From an uncultured Ruminococcus sp. (lineage in GTDB: Bacteria; Bacillota; Clostridia; Oscillospirales; Ruminococcaceae), in contig CAKSMF010000001.1 of assembly GCA_934474025.1 (NCBI GenBank), forward strand, positions 310,001-374,000: a stretch of DNA of 64,000 nt, read 5' to 3'. The position numbers and the translations under genes are program-made. The stretch's first letter is position 1. Every line of letters begins with the position of its first letter. Below are positions 7,586 to 16,556 of the stretch, one piece after another. A model generated the notes under the pieces. It was not told the DNA's origin and did not search any database. It saw only the letters and a program-made list of their open reading frames with translations.

Positions 7586-8920
7586 TTACATATAACCGTA
7601 TTTTGACTTATTTCTGAATATAAAGAATGTTGTTACTATAACAGCTAAAAGTTCAGCAAATATAATTGATGCCCATATACCGCTGATACCGAAAATTAAT
7701 GGTATTATAAGTACCATTACAATCTGGAACAGGAGCGTTCTTAAAAATGAAATCACTGCTGAAACTACGCCATTGTTAAGTGCTGTAAAAAATGATGAAC
7801 CATAAATATTGAATCCTGCTATAAGGAATGAAATAGCATATATTCTGAATGCTTTTTCAGTAAGGTCAAATAATTCCGGTTTGTAACCTACAAATATATT
7901 GGCAAGGGGAGTTGCGATAATCTGTGAAAGCAGTGTCATTATAATTGCAGTACATGAAATAACAGTGATACTTTTTTTGAAAATACTTTTTAATTCGTCG
8001 GAATTTTTTGCACCATAATTATAGCTTACAATCGGAGCAGAACCTATTGAGAATCCTATAAATATTGCCACAAATATAAAGCTTACATACATGATTACTC
8101 CGTATGCTGAAACTCCGTCTTGTCCTGCATATTTCATAAGCTGAGTGTTATAAAGCATATTTACAAGTGACATTGAAATATTTGTCATAAGTTCTGATGA
8201 ACCGTTTGTACAGGTGCGGAATATAACAGACTTATTGAATTTGAATTTTACAAAACGAAGCATACTATTATTTTTCTTTGATGCAAAATAAAACAAAGGA
8301 ATTAATGCTCCTACTGCCTGTGACATTCCGGTTGCAACAGCTGCACCGATTACTCCCCATTTGAATATGCCTATAAACAGAAAGTCAAATACAATGTTTA
8401 CAAGTCCGGATAAAATTGAAACTTTAAGTCCTGTATCTGGTTTTCCGGCAGTAACAAAGAAACTCTGAAAAACATTCTGTAACATAAAAAAAGGTACACA
8501 GCATATGAGTATTTTTCCATATGGTATGCAGTATTCAAGCATTGCATGAGAGGCTTTCATAATAATTGCGATTGGTTTAAGAAAAATAAATCCTATAACT
8601 GCAAGTACTAAACCAACAATTATATTAACACATATAAGCATTGTAAAATATTGATTAGCTAAATCCTTTTTGTTTTCTCCGAAGGTCTTTGCAACAATCG
8701 CACTTCCTCCAGTTCCGAACATGAATCCGAGTGAACCAAGTGCCATAATTACAGGCATAATGAAGTTTATAGCAGAAAATGCTGTATCACCGGCAAAATT
8801 TGAAACAAAAAGTCCGTCTACAACGCCATATACTGATGTGAAAACCATCATTATTATTGACGGCAGACAGAAGATTAAAAGTTTTTTCATGGTAAAGTGT
8901 TCTGAAATCTGAATTTTCAT
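7586..8920 (-). CDS. MATE family multidrug/metabolite exporter
   Basis: A 444-residue inner-membrane antiporter of the MATE superfamily, expected to export cationic drugs or metabolites using a Na+ or H+ gradient. It has twelve predicted membrane segments in two repeats of six, with typical N-lobe features (PSIIMMVFTSVYGVVDGLFVS, then GSLGFMFGTGGSAIVAKTFGE) and a matching C-lobe with IGFSIGSAPIVSYNYGAKN. The length is normal for the family. It is separated from the upstream small metal-binding gene by a terminator, so it is probably transcribed alone. The substrate is unknown. Confidence 0.88.
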   Translation of the reverse strand: MKIQISEHFTMKKLLIFCLPSIIMMVFTSVYGVVDGLFVSNFAGDTAFSAINFIMPVIMALGSLGFMFGTGGSAIVAKTFGENKKDLANQYFTMLICVNIIVGLVLAVIGFIFLKPIAIIMKASHAMLEYCIPYGKILICCVPFFMLQNVFQSFFVTAGKPDTGLKVSILSGLVNIVFDFLFIGIFKWGVIGAAVATGMSQAVGALIPLFYFASKKNNSMLRFVKFKFNKSVIFRTCTNGSSELMTNISMSLVNMLYNTQLMKYAGQDGVSAYGVIMYVSFIFVAIFIGFSIGSAPIVSYNYGAKNSDELKSIFKKSITVISCTAIIMTLLSQIIATPLANIFVGYKPELFDLTEKAFRIYAISFLIAGFNIYGSSFFTALNNGVVSAVISFLRTLLFQIVMVLIIPLIFGISGIWASIIFAELLAVIVTTFFIFRNKSKYGYM

Positions 8921-8948
8921 TTTGTTTATATAAGCCTTTCTTTTAAAT

Positions 8949-8981
8949 AAAAAAACTGCTGTACCTTTAAAAATACAGCAG
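8949..8981 (-). terminator. Rho-independent terminator of the HMA-domain gene
   Basis: CTGCTGTA (8956-8963) pairs perfectly with TACAGCAG (8974-8981). The A run at 8949-8955 gives a T run on the minus strand. Confidence 0.85.
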
Positions 8982-8992
8982 AAAAAAGTTTA

Positions 8993-9247
8993 TTACTTTC
9001 TGAATAAACTGAATTTTTTCTTTTCATAAGGTTCAGTGACAACGGAAATTACTTTATATCCTTCCGCATCAATGACTTCACGAATTTTATTTTCATCAGG
9101 TAATGTTTTTGAAATTATTTCTGTTTCGCCTGTTTTAAATGAAGATTTGATACTTTCTGTAACTAATGCTCTGCTTATAGCGTTGTTTACGTGTTTTTCG
9201 CACATTTGGCACATCATGCCTTCTGATTTTACAATAGTCTTGTACAT
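8993..9247 (-). CDS. Small heavy-metal-associated (HMA-like) domain protein
   Basis: An 84-residue ferredoxin-like HMA fold protein similar to copper chaperones. The metal motif is present near the N-terminus as GMMCQMCEKHV (CxxC). The second half follows the usual strand pattern (TEIISKTLPDENKIREVIDAEGY) and ends in a basic tail. Two in-frame ATGs are six bases apart; the second, at 9247, is 8 bases from AAAGGAG and is preferred over the first at 9253, which is 2 bases from it. A soluble metal shuttle or sensor role is inferred. No copper ATPase lies next to it: the nearby P-type ATPase is of the CtpE type and lies two genes away. Confidence 0.75.
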   Translation of the reverse strand: MYKTIVKSEGMMCQMCEKHVNNAISRALVTESIKSSFKTGETEIISKTLPDENKIREVIDAEGYKVISVVTEPYEKKKFSLFRK

Positions 9248-9449
9248 ATTCATATCTCCTTTATATAGTTTTGATTATTTCAATCCACCGCTTACAGAAG
9301 TAATAAAATCATTTATGACTTTTAAGCAATACTGATTATATAACATTTAAAATTTTTTGTCAAGCATATATATAAAGTTTGTTGAAATTGCTATTATTTC
9401 CTGTATATGTAAGATTTAATTTTTATGCATAAATGTGATATAAAGTGAC

Positions 9450-9485
9450 AAAAAAATACACTTTTCCGTTATAAGAAAAGTGTAT
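9450..9485 (-). terminator. Rho-independent terminator of ackA
   Basis: ATACACTTTTC (9456-9466) pairs perfectly with GAAAAGTGTAT (9475-9485). The A run at 9450-9456 is the T run on the minus strand. The rest of the 9254-9531 gap holds nothing that I recognise. Confidence 0.85.
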
Positions 9486-9531
9486 TTATAAAAATGTGTT
9501 GATTTTTAATTCATATTAATGTATAATGAAA

Positions 9532-10731
9532 TTATTCAGAAATAAGAGCGAGTGTATCTCTTGCAATAAGGAGTTCTTCGTTTGTAGGAACAACCCATAC
9601 CTGTACTTTTGAATCTTCAGTAGAAATTTTCTTAAGCTGTCCTCTTAAACCGTTGTTAGCTTCCTTATCAAGCTTTATACCGAAAAATTCCATATTTTCG
9701 CATACTTTTTCTCTTACATCGAAAGCATTTTCACCGATACCGCCTGTAAACAGTACAGCATCAAGACCATTCATAGCAGCAGCGTATGAACCGATATATT
9801 TTTTGATTTCGTAAACGAGCATATCAGAAACAAGTTTAGCTCTGTTATTACCGTGTTCAGCAGCGTCAGTGATATCACGATTATCTGAACCTACACCGGA
9901 TACTCCGAGGAAACCGGACTTTTTGTTCATATATTCGCTCATCTGTGCAGGAGAGAATCCATGTTTGTCAGCTACGAATGTAACAGCAGACGGGTCAACA
10001 GAACCTGTTCTTGTTCCCATAACTACACCGTCAAGAGGTGTGAATCCCATTGAAGTATCGATAGATTTACCGCCGTCAACAGCAGTTATTGAAGAACCAT
10101 TTCCGAGGTGGCAGGAAACAATTTTAAGGTCTTTGATATCTTTTCCCATAGCTTCAGCAAGTGCAGAAGAAACAAATCTATGTGATGTACCGTGGAAACC
10201 ATACTTTCTTACATGAAGATTCTTATAATCATCATAAGGAAGTCCGAACATATAAGCCTTTGGAGGCATTGTCTGGTGGAAAGCTGTATCAAATACTACA
10301 ACCTGTGGCACGCCTTCTGGAATAACTTTTTTGCAGGCTCTCAAAGCAAGTGCATGAGCATGGTTATGTACCGGAGCAAGTTCACGGAGTTCATCTATTT
10401 TGTCAATAATTTCATCTGTAACAAGAACAGATTTATCAAAAATATCAGCACCCTGAACTATTCTATGACCTACAGCTGAAATTTCGTTCATGCTGTCGAT
10501 AACCTTTGCATCACCGGTTGTGAGAGCTTCAACAAGCTTCATAAAAGCTTCTGTGTGAGTTGGAAAATCGCAGTCAGCTTCAAAAGTTCTGCCGTCACCG
10601 GTTTTGTGGGAGATGTGACCATCAATACCAATACGGTCACAGTTGCCCTTTGCAATAACGCTTTCGTCGTCCATGTTGATAAGCTGATACTTCAATGAAG
10701 AACTTCCAGCATTTACAACTAAGATAATCAT
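9532..10731 (-). CDS. ackA: Acetate kinase
   Basis: Acetate kinase converts acetyl phosphate and ADP to acetate and ATP, the last step of acetate fermentation, in the cytoplasm. The 399-residue length is standard. Visible signatures are the start MIILVVNAGSSSLKYQL, the acyl-binding FGLPYDDYKN region, HLGNGSSI, the catalytic GFTPLDGVVMGTRTGSVDP and FTGGIGENA. In-frame ATGs at 10767 and 10743 add non-family residues; I use 10731, where the conserved N-terminus begins, although the AAAGGA site is about 12 bases away. The phosphotransacetylase gene is not adjacent. It is divergent from tmcAL, whose product also consumes acetate. Confidence 0.95.
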   Translation of the reverse strand: MIILVVNAGSSSLKYQLINMDDESVIAKGNCDRIGIDGHISHKTGDGRTFEADCDFPTHTEAFMKLVEALTTGDAKVIDSMNEISAVGHRIVQGADIFDKSVLVTDEIIDKIDELRELAPVHNHAHALALRACKKVIPEGVPQVVVFDTAFHQTMPPKAYMFGLPYDDYKNLHVRKYGFHGTSHRFVSSALAEAMGKDIKDLKIVSCHLGNGSSITAVDGGKSIDTSMGFTPLDGVVMGTRTGSVDPSAVTFVADKHGFSPAQMSEYMNKKSGFLGVSGVGSDNRDITDAAEHGNNRAKLVSDMLVYEIKKYIGSYAAAMNGLDAVLFTGGIGENAFDVREKVCENMEFFGIKLDKEANNGLRGQLKKISTEDSKVQVWVVPTNEELLIARDTLALISE

Positions 10732-10773
10732 AAATAAAAACATTCCTTTCAGTTTTGTATAGTGCATATATTA

Positions 10774-10801
10774 ATTATATACTTTTTTCTGTAAATTGCA
10801 A
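10774..10801 (-). promoter_or_regulatory. Probable promoter of ackA
   Basis: On the minus strand TTGCAA (10801-10796), 16 bases, TATAAT (10779-10774), about 40 bases before the start codon. Confidence 0.5.
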
Positions 10802-10861
10802 GGGGTTTTTGAAATTTATTCAGTTAAATTTATAAAAAAATGGAAAAGTAGACAAACAGTT

Positions 10862-10890
10862 TTGAAAAAATCAAAAATAATATGTACAAT
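10862..10890 (+). promoter_or_regulatory. Promoter of the tmcAL operon
   Basis: TTGAAA (10862-10867), 17 bases, TACAAT (10885-10890), about 50 bases before the tmcAL start. Confidence 0.6.
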
Positions 10891-10940
10891 AAATGAAAAA
10901 TTTTCTGTAATCATTGAAATTTGTGAAAAGAGGTAGTAAA

Positions 10941-12143
10941 ATGAAAATCAGTGGTATTATATGCGAATACAATCCTTTCCATAACGGACACCTTCATCAT
11001 ATAAATGAAACAAGAAAAAATGGGGCTACTCATATCGTTGCTGTTATGAGTGGAAATTTCGTACAGCGTGGTGACGTTGCCGTTATGGACAAGATTGAGC
11101 GTGCAAAACTTGCTGTGCGTTCCGGTGTGGATTTGGTAATTGAACTTCCGGTTCAGTACTGCCTTTCTTCAGCTGAAAATTTTGCAACCGGTGCAGTATG
11201 GCTTTTAAATTCTCTGGGTGTTGTTCAGGAAATTTCTTTCGGCAGTGAATGCGGTGATATAACAAAGCTTTATAATGCAGTAAAAACTATTCAGTCAGTA
11301 TCTGTTTCACATTATGACGAGATAATAAATATAATGGAAAAAGGTTATACTTATCCTAAAGCACTTAGTTCTGTGATAAATGATATTGACTCACAATCAG
11401 CTGTAATAGTTGCTGAACCTAATAATCTTCTTGCTATTGAATACATTAAATCAATTATGCGTTTTTCATCAAAAATGAAACCATTCACTGTGAAAAGAAA
11501 CGGTACACCTCATGACAGCCATGAACCATGTGAAAATATAACAAGTGCGTCTGATATAAGAAAAAGAATTATTTCTGAAAACAGTATACAATCCGCTGAT
11601 AGTTTCATGCCGGAATTATGGAGCAATGTACTCAATACAGCTATGAATAATGGAAATATTGCATCTATTGACAGGCTGGAAAGAATATTACTGTATAAGT
11701 TGCGGACTTCTTCACCGGAAGAACTTTCACTTATAAATGATATCGGACAGGGGCTTGAATACCGGATATACAATGCCAGAAATTCCTGTTCACTTGAGGA
11801 ACTTTTTAATAGTATCAAGACAAAACGTTATACAATGGCTCGCATAAGGCGGATAATGCTTTCTCTCCTTATAGGAATAAAAAAAGATGATATGAAAAAT
11901 TTACCGCCGTTTAGTCGCATACTTGCTTTTAACGAAAGGGGAAGGGAAATCCTTGCACAAGCCAAAGGCAAGGCTGATATTCCTTATGGGACATCAATTG
12001 CAAAGCTTTCAAACATGAGTGAAACTGCCGGTCGTTTTGCTGATTTGGAAATGAGAGCGTCAGATGTATATGGTCTTTCACTTGAAACAGTGACTTCCGC
12101 CCAAAAGGAATACAGGGCAAAAATTATGATAGACATGGAGTAG
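10941..12143 (+). CDS. tmcAL: tRNA(Met) cytidine acetate ligase TmcAL
   Basis: TmcAL (formerly YlbM/DUF795) activates acetate with ATP and acetylates C34 of elongator tRNA-Met to ac4C. The protein is 400 residues, normal for the family. The N-terminal nucleotidyltransferase fold shows GIICEYNPFHNGHLHHI with the HxGH signature, then VAVMSGNFVQRGDVAVMDK and LVIELPVQYCLSSAENFA. Later motifs include the ASDIRKRI segment. An upstream in-frame start at 10914 is less likely than the ATG at 10941, which has AGAGGTAG ahead of it. It begins a rightward cluster of tRNA/rRNA modification and other genes, and shares its divergent control region with acetate kinase. Confidence 0.9.
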   Translation: MKISGIICEYNPFHNGHLHHINETRKNGATHIVAVMSGNFVQRGDVAVMDKIERAKLAVRSGVDLVIELPVQYCLSSAENFATGAVWLLNSLGVVQEISFGSECGDITKLYNAVKTIQSVSVSHYDEIINIMEKGYTYPKALSSVINDIDSQSAVIVAEPNNLLAIEYIKSIMRFSSKMKPFTVKRNGTPHDSHEPCENITSASDIRKRIISENSIQSADSFMPELWSNVLNTAMNNGNIASIDRLERILLYKLRTSSPEELSLINDIGQGLEYRIYNARNSCSLEELFNSIKTKRYTMARIRRIMLSLLIGIKKDDMKNLPPFSRILAFNERGREILAQAKGKADIPYGTSIAKLSNMSETAGRFADLEMRASDVYGLSLETVTSAQKEYRAKIMIDME

Positions 12144-12147
12144 AAAT

Positions 12148-13224
12148 ATGATAAATAAATTTCTGAAAATGACAGTTGTTACAGCCGTTGCAACAATAGC
12201 ATTCACTTCTTGCGGAAACAGAGTAAAGCTTATGAAGAGTTCAACAGAAGCCGATGCAGATACTATTTCAAATGCAAGCTATGTTGAAATTGAAAATTAT
12301 CAGCAACAGGATACAGATGAACCTGAAACAACTACCGAACAAGAAGCAACTACTGAAACAACTACTATTGATATTTACCAAAAAGACTACGACTTGCCGA
12401 CAAGTGCTGTTATTGACGGTTTTGAAACAGTTATGCAAAATCCTGAACTGCCTACAGGTTGCGAAATAACTGCACTTACTCAGACATTGAATTTTCTGGG
12501 CTTTGACGTTGATAAAGTTACAATGTGCGACAAATATATGTTGATAGACATGAACGGCGAATACACTATGGACGAATGCTATATAGGTGACCCTAAATCT
12601 TATACAGGATTCGGTTGTAATTCTCCAGTAATATGCAAGGCTGCAAGACGTTTATTCCGTGTTGAAAAATCAGATTGTTATCCCGTTGACCTTACCGGAA
12701 CGGATTTTAAAGACCTTTTTTATCAGGTGGAGCAGGGAAGACCTGTTGTTGTATGGGCAACTATGTATCTTATGGACACTAAGCCGGAATACGTTTATAC
12801 AGCTAAAAACGGTAATGAAATGTGGTTCTGTACTTATCAGCATTGCTTGACACTTTATGGTTATGACCTTGATAAAGGAATAGTTTATGTTGCTGACCCT
12901 CTTGTCGGAAATACTACTTATCCTATTGAAAAATTTGAGGAAATGTATAATATTCTTGGCAAACAGGCTGTTATTATATGCGGTGATGCTAAGGACGGTC
13001 TTAATGCTGAACCTAAATCTGTAACAAGGTCTGAACCGGAAATTACAACTGAATCAGGTACAGAAGAAATTACAATAACAGAAACTGAATTTATTACAGA
13101 AGATGTTATAACAACAGATACAGAAACCGAAATTCAATCCGATACAGAGGAGATTACAGAAGAAGAAAAAGAAGATACTGAAATTTCAGAGGAAACAGCA
13201 ATTTATGAAGAATCAGAAGATTAA
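12148..13224 (+). CDS. Secreted lipoprotein with C39-like cysteine peptidase domain
   Basis: A 358-residue exported lipoprotein. Residues 1-21 form a signal peptide ending in the lipobox AFTSC with acylated C22. A Thr/Glu-rich linker runs to about residue 85. The Peptidase_C39_2-like domain (about 86-285) has the probable catalytic Cys105 in LPTGCEITALTQ, His232 in TYQHCLTLYGYD and Asp250 in VYVADPL, a complete papain-like triad. The last 70 residues are again rich in Thr and Glu with no sorting signal. Substrate unknown; cleavage of surface peptides or bacteriocin leaders is possible. It starts 4 bases after tmcAL and overlaps the next gene by 20 bases. Confidence 0.75.
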   Translation: MINKFLKMTVVTAVATIAFTSCGNRVKLMKSSTEADADTISNASYVEIENYQQQDTDEPETTTEQEATTETTTIDIYQKDYDLPTSAVIDGFETVMQNPELPTGCEITALTQTLNFLGFDVDKVTMCDKYMLIDMNGEYTMDECYIGDPKSYTGFGCNSPVICKAARRLFRVEKSDCYPVDLTGTDFKDLFYQVEQGRPVVVWATMYLMDTKPEYVYTAKNGNEMWFCTYQHCLTLYGYDLDKGIVYVADPLVGNTTYPIEKFEEMYNILGKQAVIICGDAKDGLNAEPKSVTRSEPEITTESGTEEITITETEFITEDVITTDTETEIQSDTEEITEEEKEDTEISEETAIYEESED

Positions 13225-13864
13225 AGGTGTCATATTTGACCTTGACGGAACTCTTATAGATTCCATGAATATATGGTACAATACAGACCGAAAGTTCTTA
13301 AAAGAAAACGGCGTTGAAAATCCTCCGGAAGATATTTCAGAACGTGTCAAAAAACTGACCATTGATAAGGCAAGTGAACTTTTTATAAAAGAATTTAATC
13401 TTAATTGTACTGTTGATTACATTATTAAAAGAATTGAAGAAATTGTCCGCAATGAATATTTTTATAATATTCCTTTAAAATCAGGCGTTATTGAAGTTCT
13501 TGATTTTCTTGACAGAAAGAATATTCCCTATGGTGTAGCAACAGTTACTTATAAAAACCTTGCGGAAACAGCTTTGAAACGTCTGAAAATATATGACCGT
13601 ATGAAATTTATATTAACGTCGGCAGAGTTTCCGCAAGGTAAAAAAAATCCCGATATATATTTGAAATGTGCTGAAATTATGGAACTTCCTCCTGAAAATG
13701 TTCTTGTGGCTGAAGATTCTCTGCACTGCATTGAAACAGCTAAAAGCAGAAATTTCATAACGGCTGGGGTTTATGATTCTCTTTCAGCGGAGGATATTCA
13801 TAAAATCAGGGATATTTCAGATTATTATTTCTATACACTTGATAATTTGACTGATATTCTTTAA
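13205..13864 (+). CDS. HAD-superfamily phosphatase / beta-phosphoglucomutase-like hydrolase
   Basis: A 219-residue HAD subfamily IA protein that removes or transfers a phosphate on a small metabolite. Motif I is VIFDLDGTLIDS near residues 9-20 with two catalytic aspartates. A helical cap spans about 20-90. Motif II contains the threonine in YGVATVTYKN, motif III the lysine in GKKNPDIYLKCAE, and motif IV is VAEDSLHCIETAK. The substrate cannot be deduced. The gene starts inside the end of the lipoprotein gene and is followed by a terminator. Confidence 0.85.
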   Translation: MKNQKIKGVIFDLDGTLIDSMNIWYNTDRKFLKENGVENPPEDISERVKKLTIDKASELFIKEFNLNCTVDYIIKRIEEIVRNEYFYNIPLKSGVIEVLDFLDRKNIPYGVATVTYKNLAETALKRLKIYDRMKFILTSAEFPQGKKNPDIYLKCAEIMELPPENVLVAEDSLHCIETAKSRNFITAGVYDSLSAEDIHKIRDISDYYFYTLDNLTDIL

Positions 13865-13865
13865 A

Positions 13866-13891
13866 GGGCGGATAATGTTCGCCCCATTTTT
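13866..13891 (+). terminator. Short GC-rich terminator after the HAD gene
   Basis: GGGCG (13866-13870) pairs with CGCCC (13880-13884) around a 9-base loop and is followed by CATTTTTATA. The stem is short, so partial readthrough into mnmA is likely. Confidence 0.55.
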
Positions 13892-13911
13892 ATATAAGGA
13901 CGTGATTATTT

Positions 13912-14988
13912 ATGAAAAAAGTAATGGTTGGTATGAGCGGAGGAGTGGATAGTTCAGTTTCAGCACTTCTTCTTAGGGAGCAAGGTTATGAAGTAATGGG
14001 TGTTACTCTTAAACTTTTTAGTGATGAGGATATAGTTCAGGCAGAAAAAGACGGTAAAACCTGTTGTGCATTGTCCGATGTCGAGGATGCAAGAAGTGTA
14101 GCTTATCGTTTAGGATTTGAACACGTTGTATTTAATTTCAAGGATAATTTTCGTGAATGCGTTATGAAAAATTTTGCAGACAGTTATCTTTGTGGACAAA
14201 CTCCTAATCCATGCATAGAATGCAACCGGCACGTCAAGTTTGATAAAATGTTAAGGAGAGCCATGGAACTTGGTTATGACTTTATAGCTACCGGACACTA
14301 TGCAATTAATGAATTTGACGAAAATTTAGGACGCTATATTCTTAAACGTCCTAAAGACCGTCACAAAGACCAGACTTACGTTTTGTATTCTCTCACTCAA
14401 GAACAACTTAAACATATTCTTTTTCCTCTCGGAAGCCTTGAAAAATCGGAAGTCCGTCAGATTGCTGAAAATGCAGGTCTTGTAAATTCCAATAAGCCGG
14501 ATAGTCAGGATATATGTTTTGTACCCGATGGAAATTATGTAAGCTTTATAGAAAAGTTCACGGGAAAAACAGTTCCGGAAGGAAATTTTGTAGATATTAA
14601 TGGCGAAATTCTTGGCACTCATAAGGGAATTATCAATTATACAATAGGTCAGAGAAAAGGTTTAGGAATTTCACTCGGCAAACCCGCTTATGTTGTGAAA
14701 AAGGACGTTAACGAAAATACAGTTACACTCGGAGATGAAAAAGATTTATATACAAGTTCTCTCATTGCCGAAAATGTCAATTTAATATCTGTTGCAGAAA
14801 TCAATGAACCTATGCGGATTACTGCAAAGACACGTTACAGTCAGAACGAACAGCCGGCAACAGTTTCAGCAATTGGAAACAATCAGTATCTTGTTGAGTT
14901 CGACAAACCTCAGAGAGCTATAACAAGCGGTCAGGCGGTAGTTTTCTATAATGATGATGTCGTTGTTGGCGGAGGTACTATAAAATGA
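13912..14988 (+). CDS. mnmA: tRNA-specific 2-thiouridylase MnmA
   Basis: MnmA thiolates U34 of tRNA-Lys, -Glu and -Gln using ATP and sulfur delivered by a cysteine desulfurase. The 358-residue protein has the N-type ATP pyrophosphatase P-loop SGGVDSS at about 9-15, catalytic Cys101 in TPNPCIEC and the partner cysteine Cys202 in DSQDICFVP, so both active-site cysteines are present. The central INYTIGQRKGLGIS loop is typical. It overlaps the following methyltransferase gene by 4 bases, placing three RNA-modification enzymes in one transcription unit. Confidence 0.95.
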   Translation: MKKVMVGMSGGVDSSVSALLLREQGYEVMGVTLKLFSDEDIVQAEKDGKTCCALSDVEDARSVAYRLGFEHVVFNFKDNFRECVMKNFADSYLCGQTPNPCIECNRHVKFDKMLRRAMELGYDFIATGHYAINEFDENLGRYILKRPKDRHKDQTYVLYSLTQEQLKHILFPLGSLEKSEVRQIAENAGLVNSNKPDSQDICFVPDGNYVSFIEKFTGKTVPEGNFVDINGEILGTHKGIINYTIGQRKGLGISLGKPAYVVKKDVNENTVTLGDEKDLYTSSLIAENVNLISVAEINEPMRITAKTRYSQNEQPATVSAIGNNQYLVEFDKPQRAITSGQAVVFYNDDVVVGGGTIK

Positions 14989-15707
14989 CAGATTGCAGAT
15001 TAGAAAAGCTTACCGATAAAATTTTTGTATGTGCAAGCAGTGAACACCGTTTCGGAACAGATGCTTTTTTATTGGCACATTTTTCCAAATACAGACAAAA
15101 AGACAAGGTTTGTGATTTGGGAACGGGTTGTGGAATAATTCCTCTTATTATGCAAAAAAAATTGCCTCCCGAAATAATATATGCTGTTGACATTCAGGAA
15201 AACGCTATAGAACAGTTAAAAACAGGCATTGAAAAAAGTGAAGTAAGAAAAATAGTTCCCATATGTGCAGACCTTAAAGAACTTTGGGAAAACGCTCCCA
15301 TAGGAAAGCTTGACCTTGTAACGTGTAATCCGCCTTATAAGGCTGTGAATACAGGATTTGAGAGTGCAATAACTGCTCAGAAAATAGCTCGTCATGAGAT
15401 TATGTGCAATATAAATGATGTTTGCTGTACTGCTGAAAAACTTCTTAAATTCGGCGGAAGATTGTGTATTTGCAATCGTCCTGAAAGATTATCAGATGTT
15501 ATCTGTGCCATGCGTAACAACAATATAGAACCTAAAAGAATACGTTTTGTTTCAAAGAATCCCGAATCATCTCCATGGCTTTTTTTGATAGAGGGCAAGA
15601 AAGGTTCTAAACCGTTTATGCAGGTTGAAACTCAATTATATATAAGAAGTGAAAGTGGTTTTACAGAAGAACTTGAAAAAATCTATTCAACAGGAAAGGA
15701 ATTTTAA
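14985..15707 (+). CDS. tRNA1(Val) (adenine37-N6)-methyltransferase-like protein (TrmN6/YabB family)
   Basis: A 240-residue SAM-dependent methyltransferase. It opens with the family-typical TDKIFVCASSEHRFGTDAFLLAHF, carries SAM motif I as VCDLGTGCGIIPLI near residues 39-52, and the adenine-N6 catalytic motif NPPY as VTCNPPYKA near 113-121. The E. coli homologue methylates A37 of tRNA-Val; the exact tRNA in this organism is inferred. Gram-positive YabB genes usually sit beside the rsmI gene yabC, exactly as here, with stop and start sharing one base. Confidence 0.85.
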   Translation: MTDCRLEKLTDKIFVCASSEHRFGTDAFLLAHFSKYRQKDKVCDLGTGCGIIPLIMQKKLPPEIIYAVDIQENAIEQLKTGIEKSEVRKIVPICADLKELWENAPIGKLDLVTCNPPYKAVNTGFESAITAQKIARHEIMCNINDVCCTAEKLLKFGGRLCICNRPERLSDVICAMRNNNIEPKRIRFVSKNPESSPWLFLIEGKKGSKPFMQVETQLYIRSESGFTEELEKIYSTGKEF

Positions 15708-16540
15708 TGAGCGGAATATTTTATGTTATAGGTACTCCTATTGGAAATCTTGATGATATAACCATACGTCAGCTTGATACTCTTAATAGTGTTGACTTTA
15801 TATGTGCGGAGGATACAAGAGTTACTCTTAAACTTCTTAACCGTTACGAGATAAAAAAACAGCTTGTAAGCTTTCATGAACACAGTTCCAAAAGTGACGC
15901 ACAAAGGATTATTGACAGGCTTCTGAATGGTGAAAACTGCGGTATTGTTACTGACGCAGGAATGCCTTGTATTTCTGACCCTGGGGAAGTCCTTGTAAAA
16001 ATGTGTGCTGAAAATAGTATTGAAGTAAAAGTAGTTCCGGGAGCAAGTGCTGTTGTATCTGCGGTGGCTGTTTCCGGACTTGATGCAAGACGTTTTATGT
16101 TTGAGGGATTTTTGCCAGTAAACAAGAAAGAACGTTCAGAACGTCTTGAACTCCTTAAAAATGAAACAGGTCTTATGGTGTTCTATGAAGCTCCCCATAA
16201 ACTTAAAAACACTCTTTCATGCCTTTGTGACTTTTTCGGAGAGGACAGAAAAATTTCTCTCTGCCGTGAACTCACTAAGATTCATGAAGAAGTTTTACGC
16301 ATGACTTTAGGTGAAGCTGTTGAGTATTACAGCATTACAGAACCAAGGGGCGAATTTGTACTTGTTTTAGAGGGCAAGAGGAAAGAATTATATGATAATA
16401 TAACATTGGAGCAGGCTCTTGAACAGGTTAAAAAACTTGTTGAAATGGGTGAAAAACCAACAGATGCCTGCAAAGCAATATCTAAAGAATCCGGATTTAA
16501 AAAGAGTGAACTTTATTCTGCATTCTGTAATGATAAATAG
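15707..16540 (+). CDS. rsmI: 16S rRNA (cytidine1402-2'-O)-methyltransferase RsmI
   Basis: RsmI adds the 2'-O-methyl group of m4Cm1402 in the decoding centre of 16S rRNA. The 277-residue protein belongs to the tetrapyrrole methylase fold: YVIGTPIGNLDDITIRQL at the N-terminus, CAEDTRVTLKLLN, the DAGMPCISDPG SAM loop and VVPGASAVVSAVAVSGL. The C-terminal helical domain ends in KESGFKKSELYSAF. It starts at the stop codon of the preceding gene (TAATG). Confidence 0.95.
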   Translation: MSGIFYVIGTPIGNLDDITIRQLDTLNSVDFICAEDTRVTLKLLNRYEIKKQLVSFHEHSSKSDAQRIIDRLLNGENCGIVTDAGMPCISDPGEVLVKMCAENSIEVKVVPGASAVVSAVAVSGLDARRFMFEGFLPVNKKERSERLELLKNETGLMVFYEAPHKLKNTLSCLCDFFGEDRKISLCRELTKIHEEVLRMTLGEAVEYYSITEPRGEFVLVLEGKRKELYDNITLEQALEQVKKLVEMGEKPTDACKAISKESGFKKSELYSAFCNDK

Positions 16541-16556
16541 ATTAAAAGAGGTGAAA

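Noticed and set aside
5082..9247. Copper resistance operon (P-type ATPase with HMA chaperone)
   Set aside because: The ATPase has no CPx motif or metal-binding N-terminus and is separated from the HMA gene by a MATE gene, a terminator and its own promoter.
9254..9531. tRNA or other RNA gene in the gap before ackA
   Set aside because: No cloverleaf or TTCRA motif; only the ackA terminator is seen. No tRNA was found elsewhere in the window either.
10192..10479. Open frame on the plus strand inside ackA
   Set aside because: It overlaps a certain gene in antisense and has no family features; the same holds for the many long frames antisense to alaS, dxs and the fusion gene.
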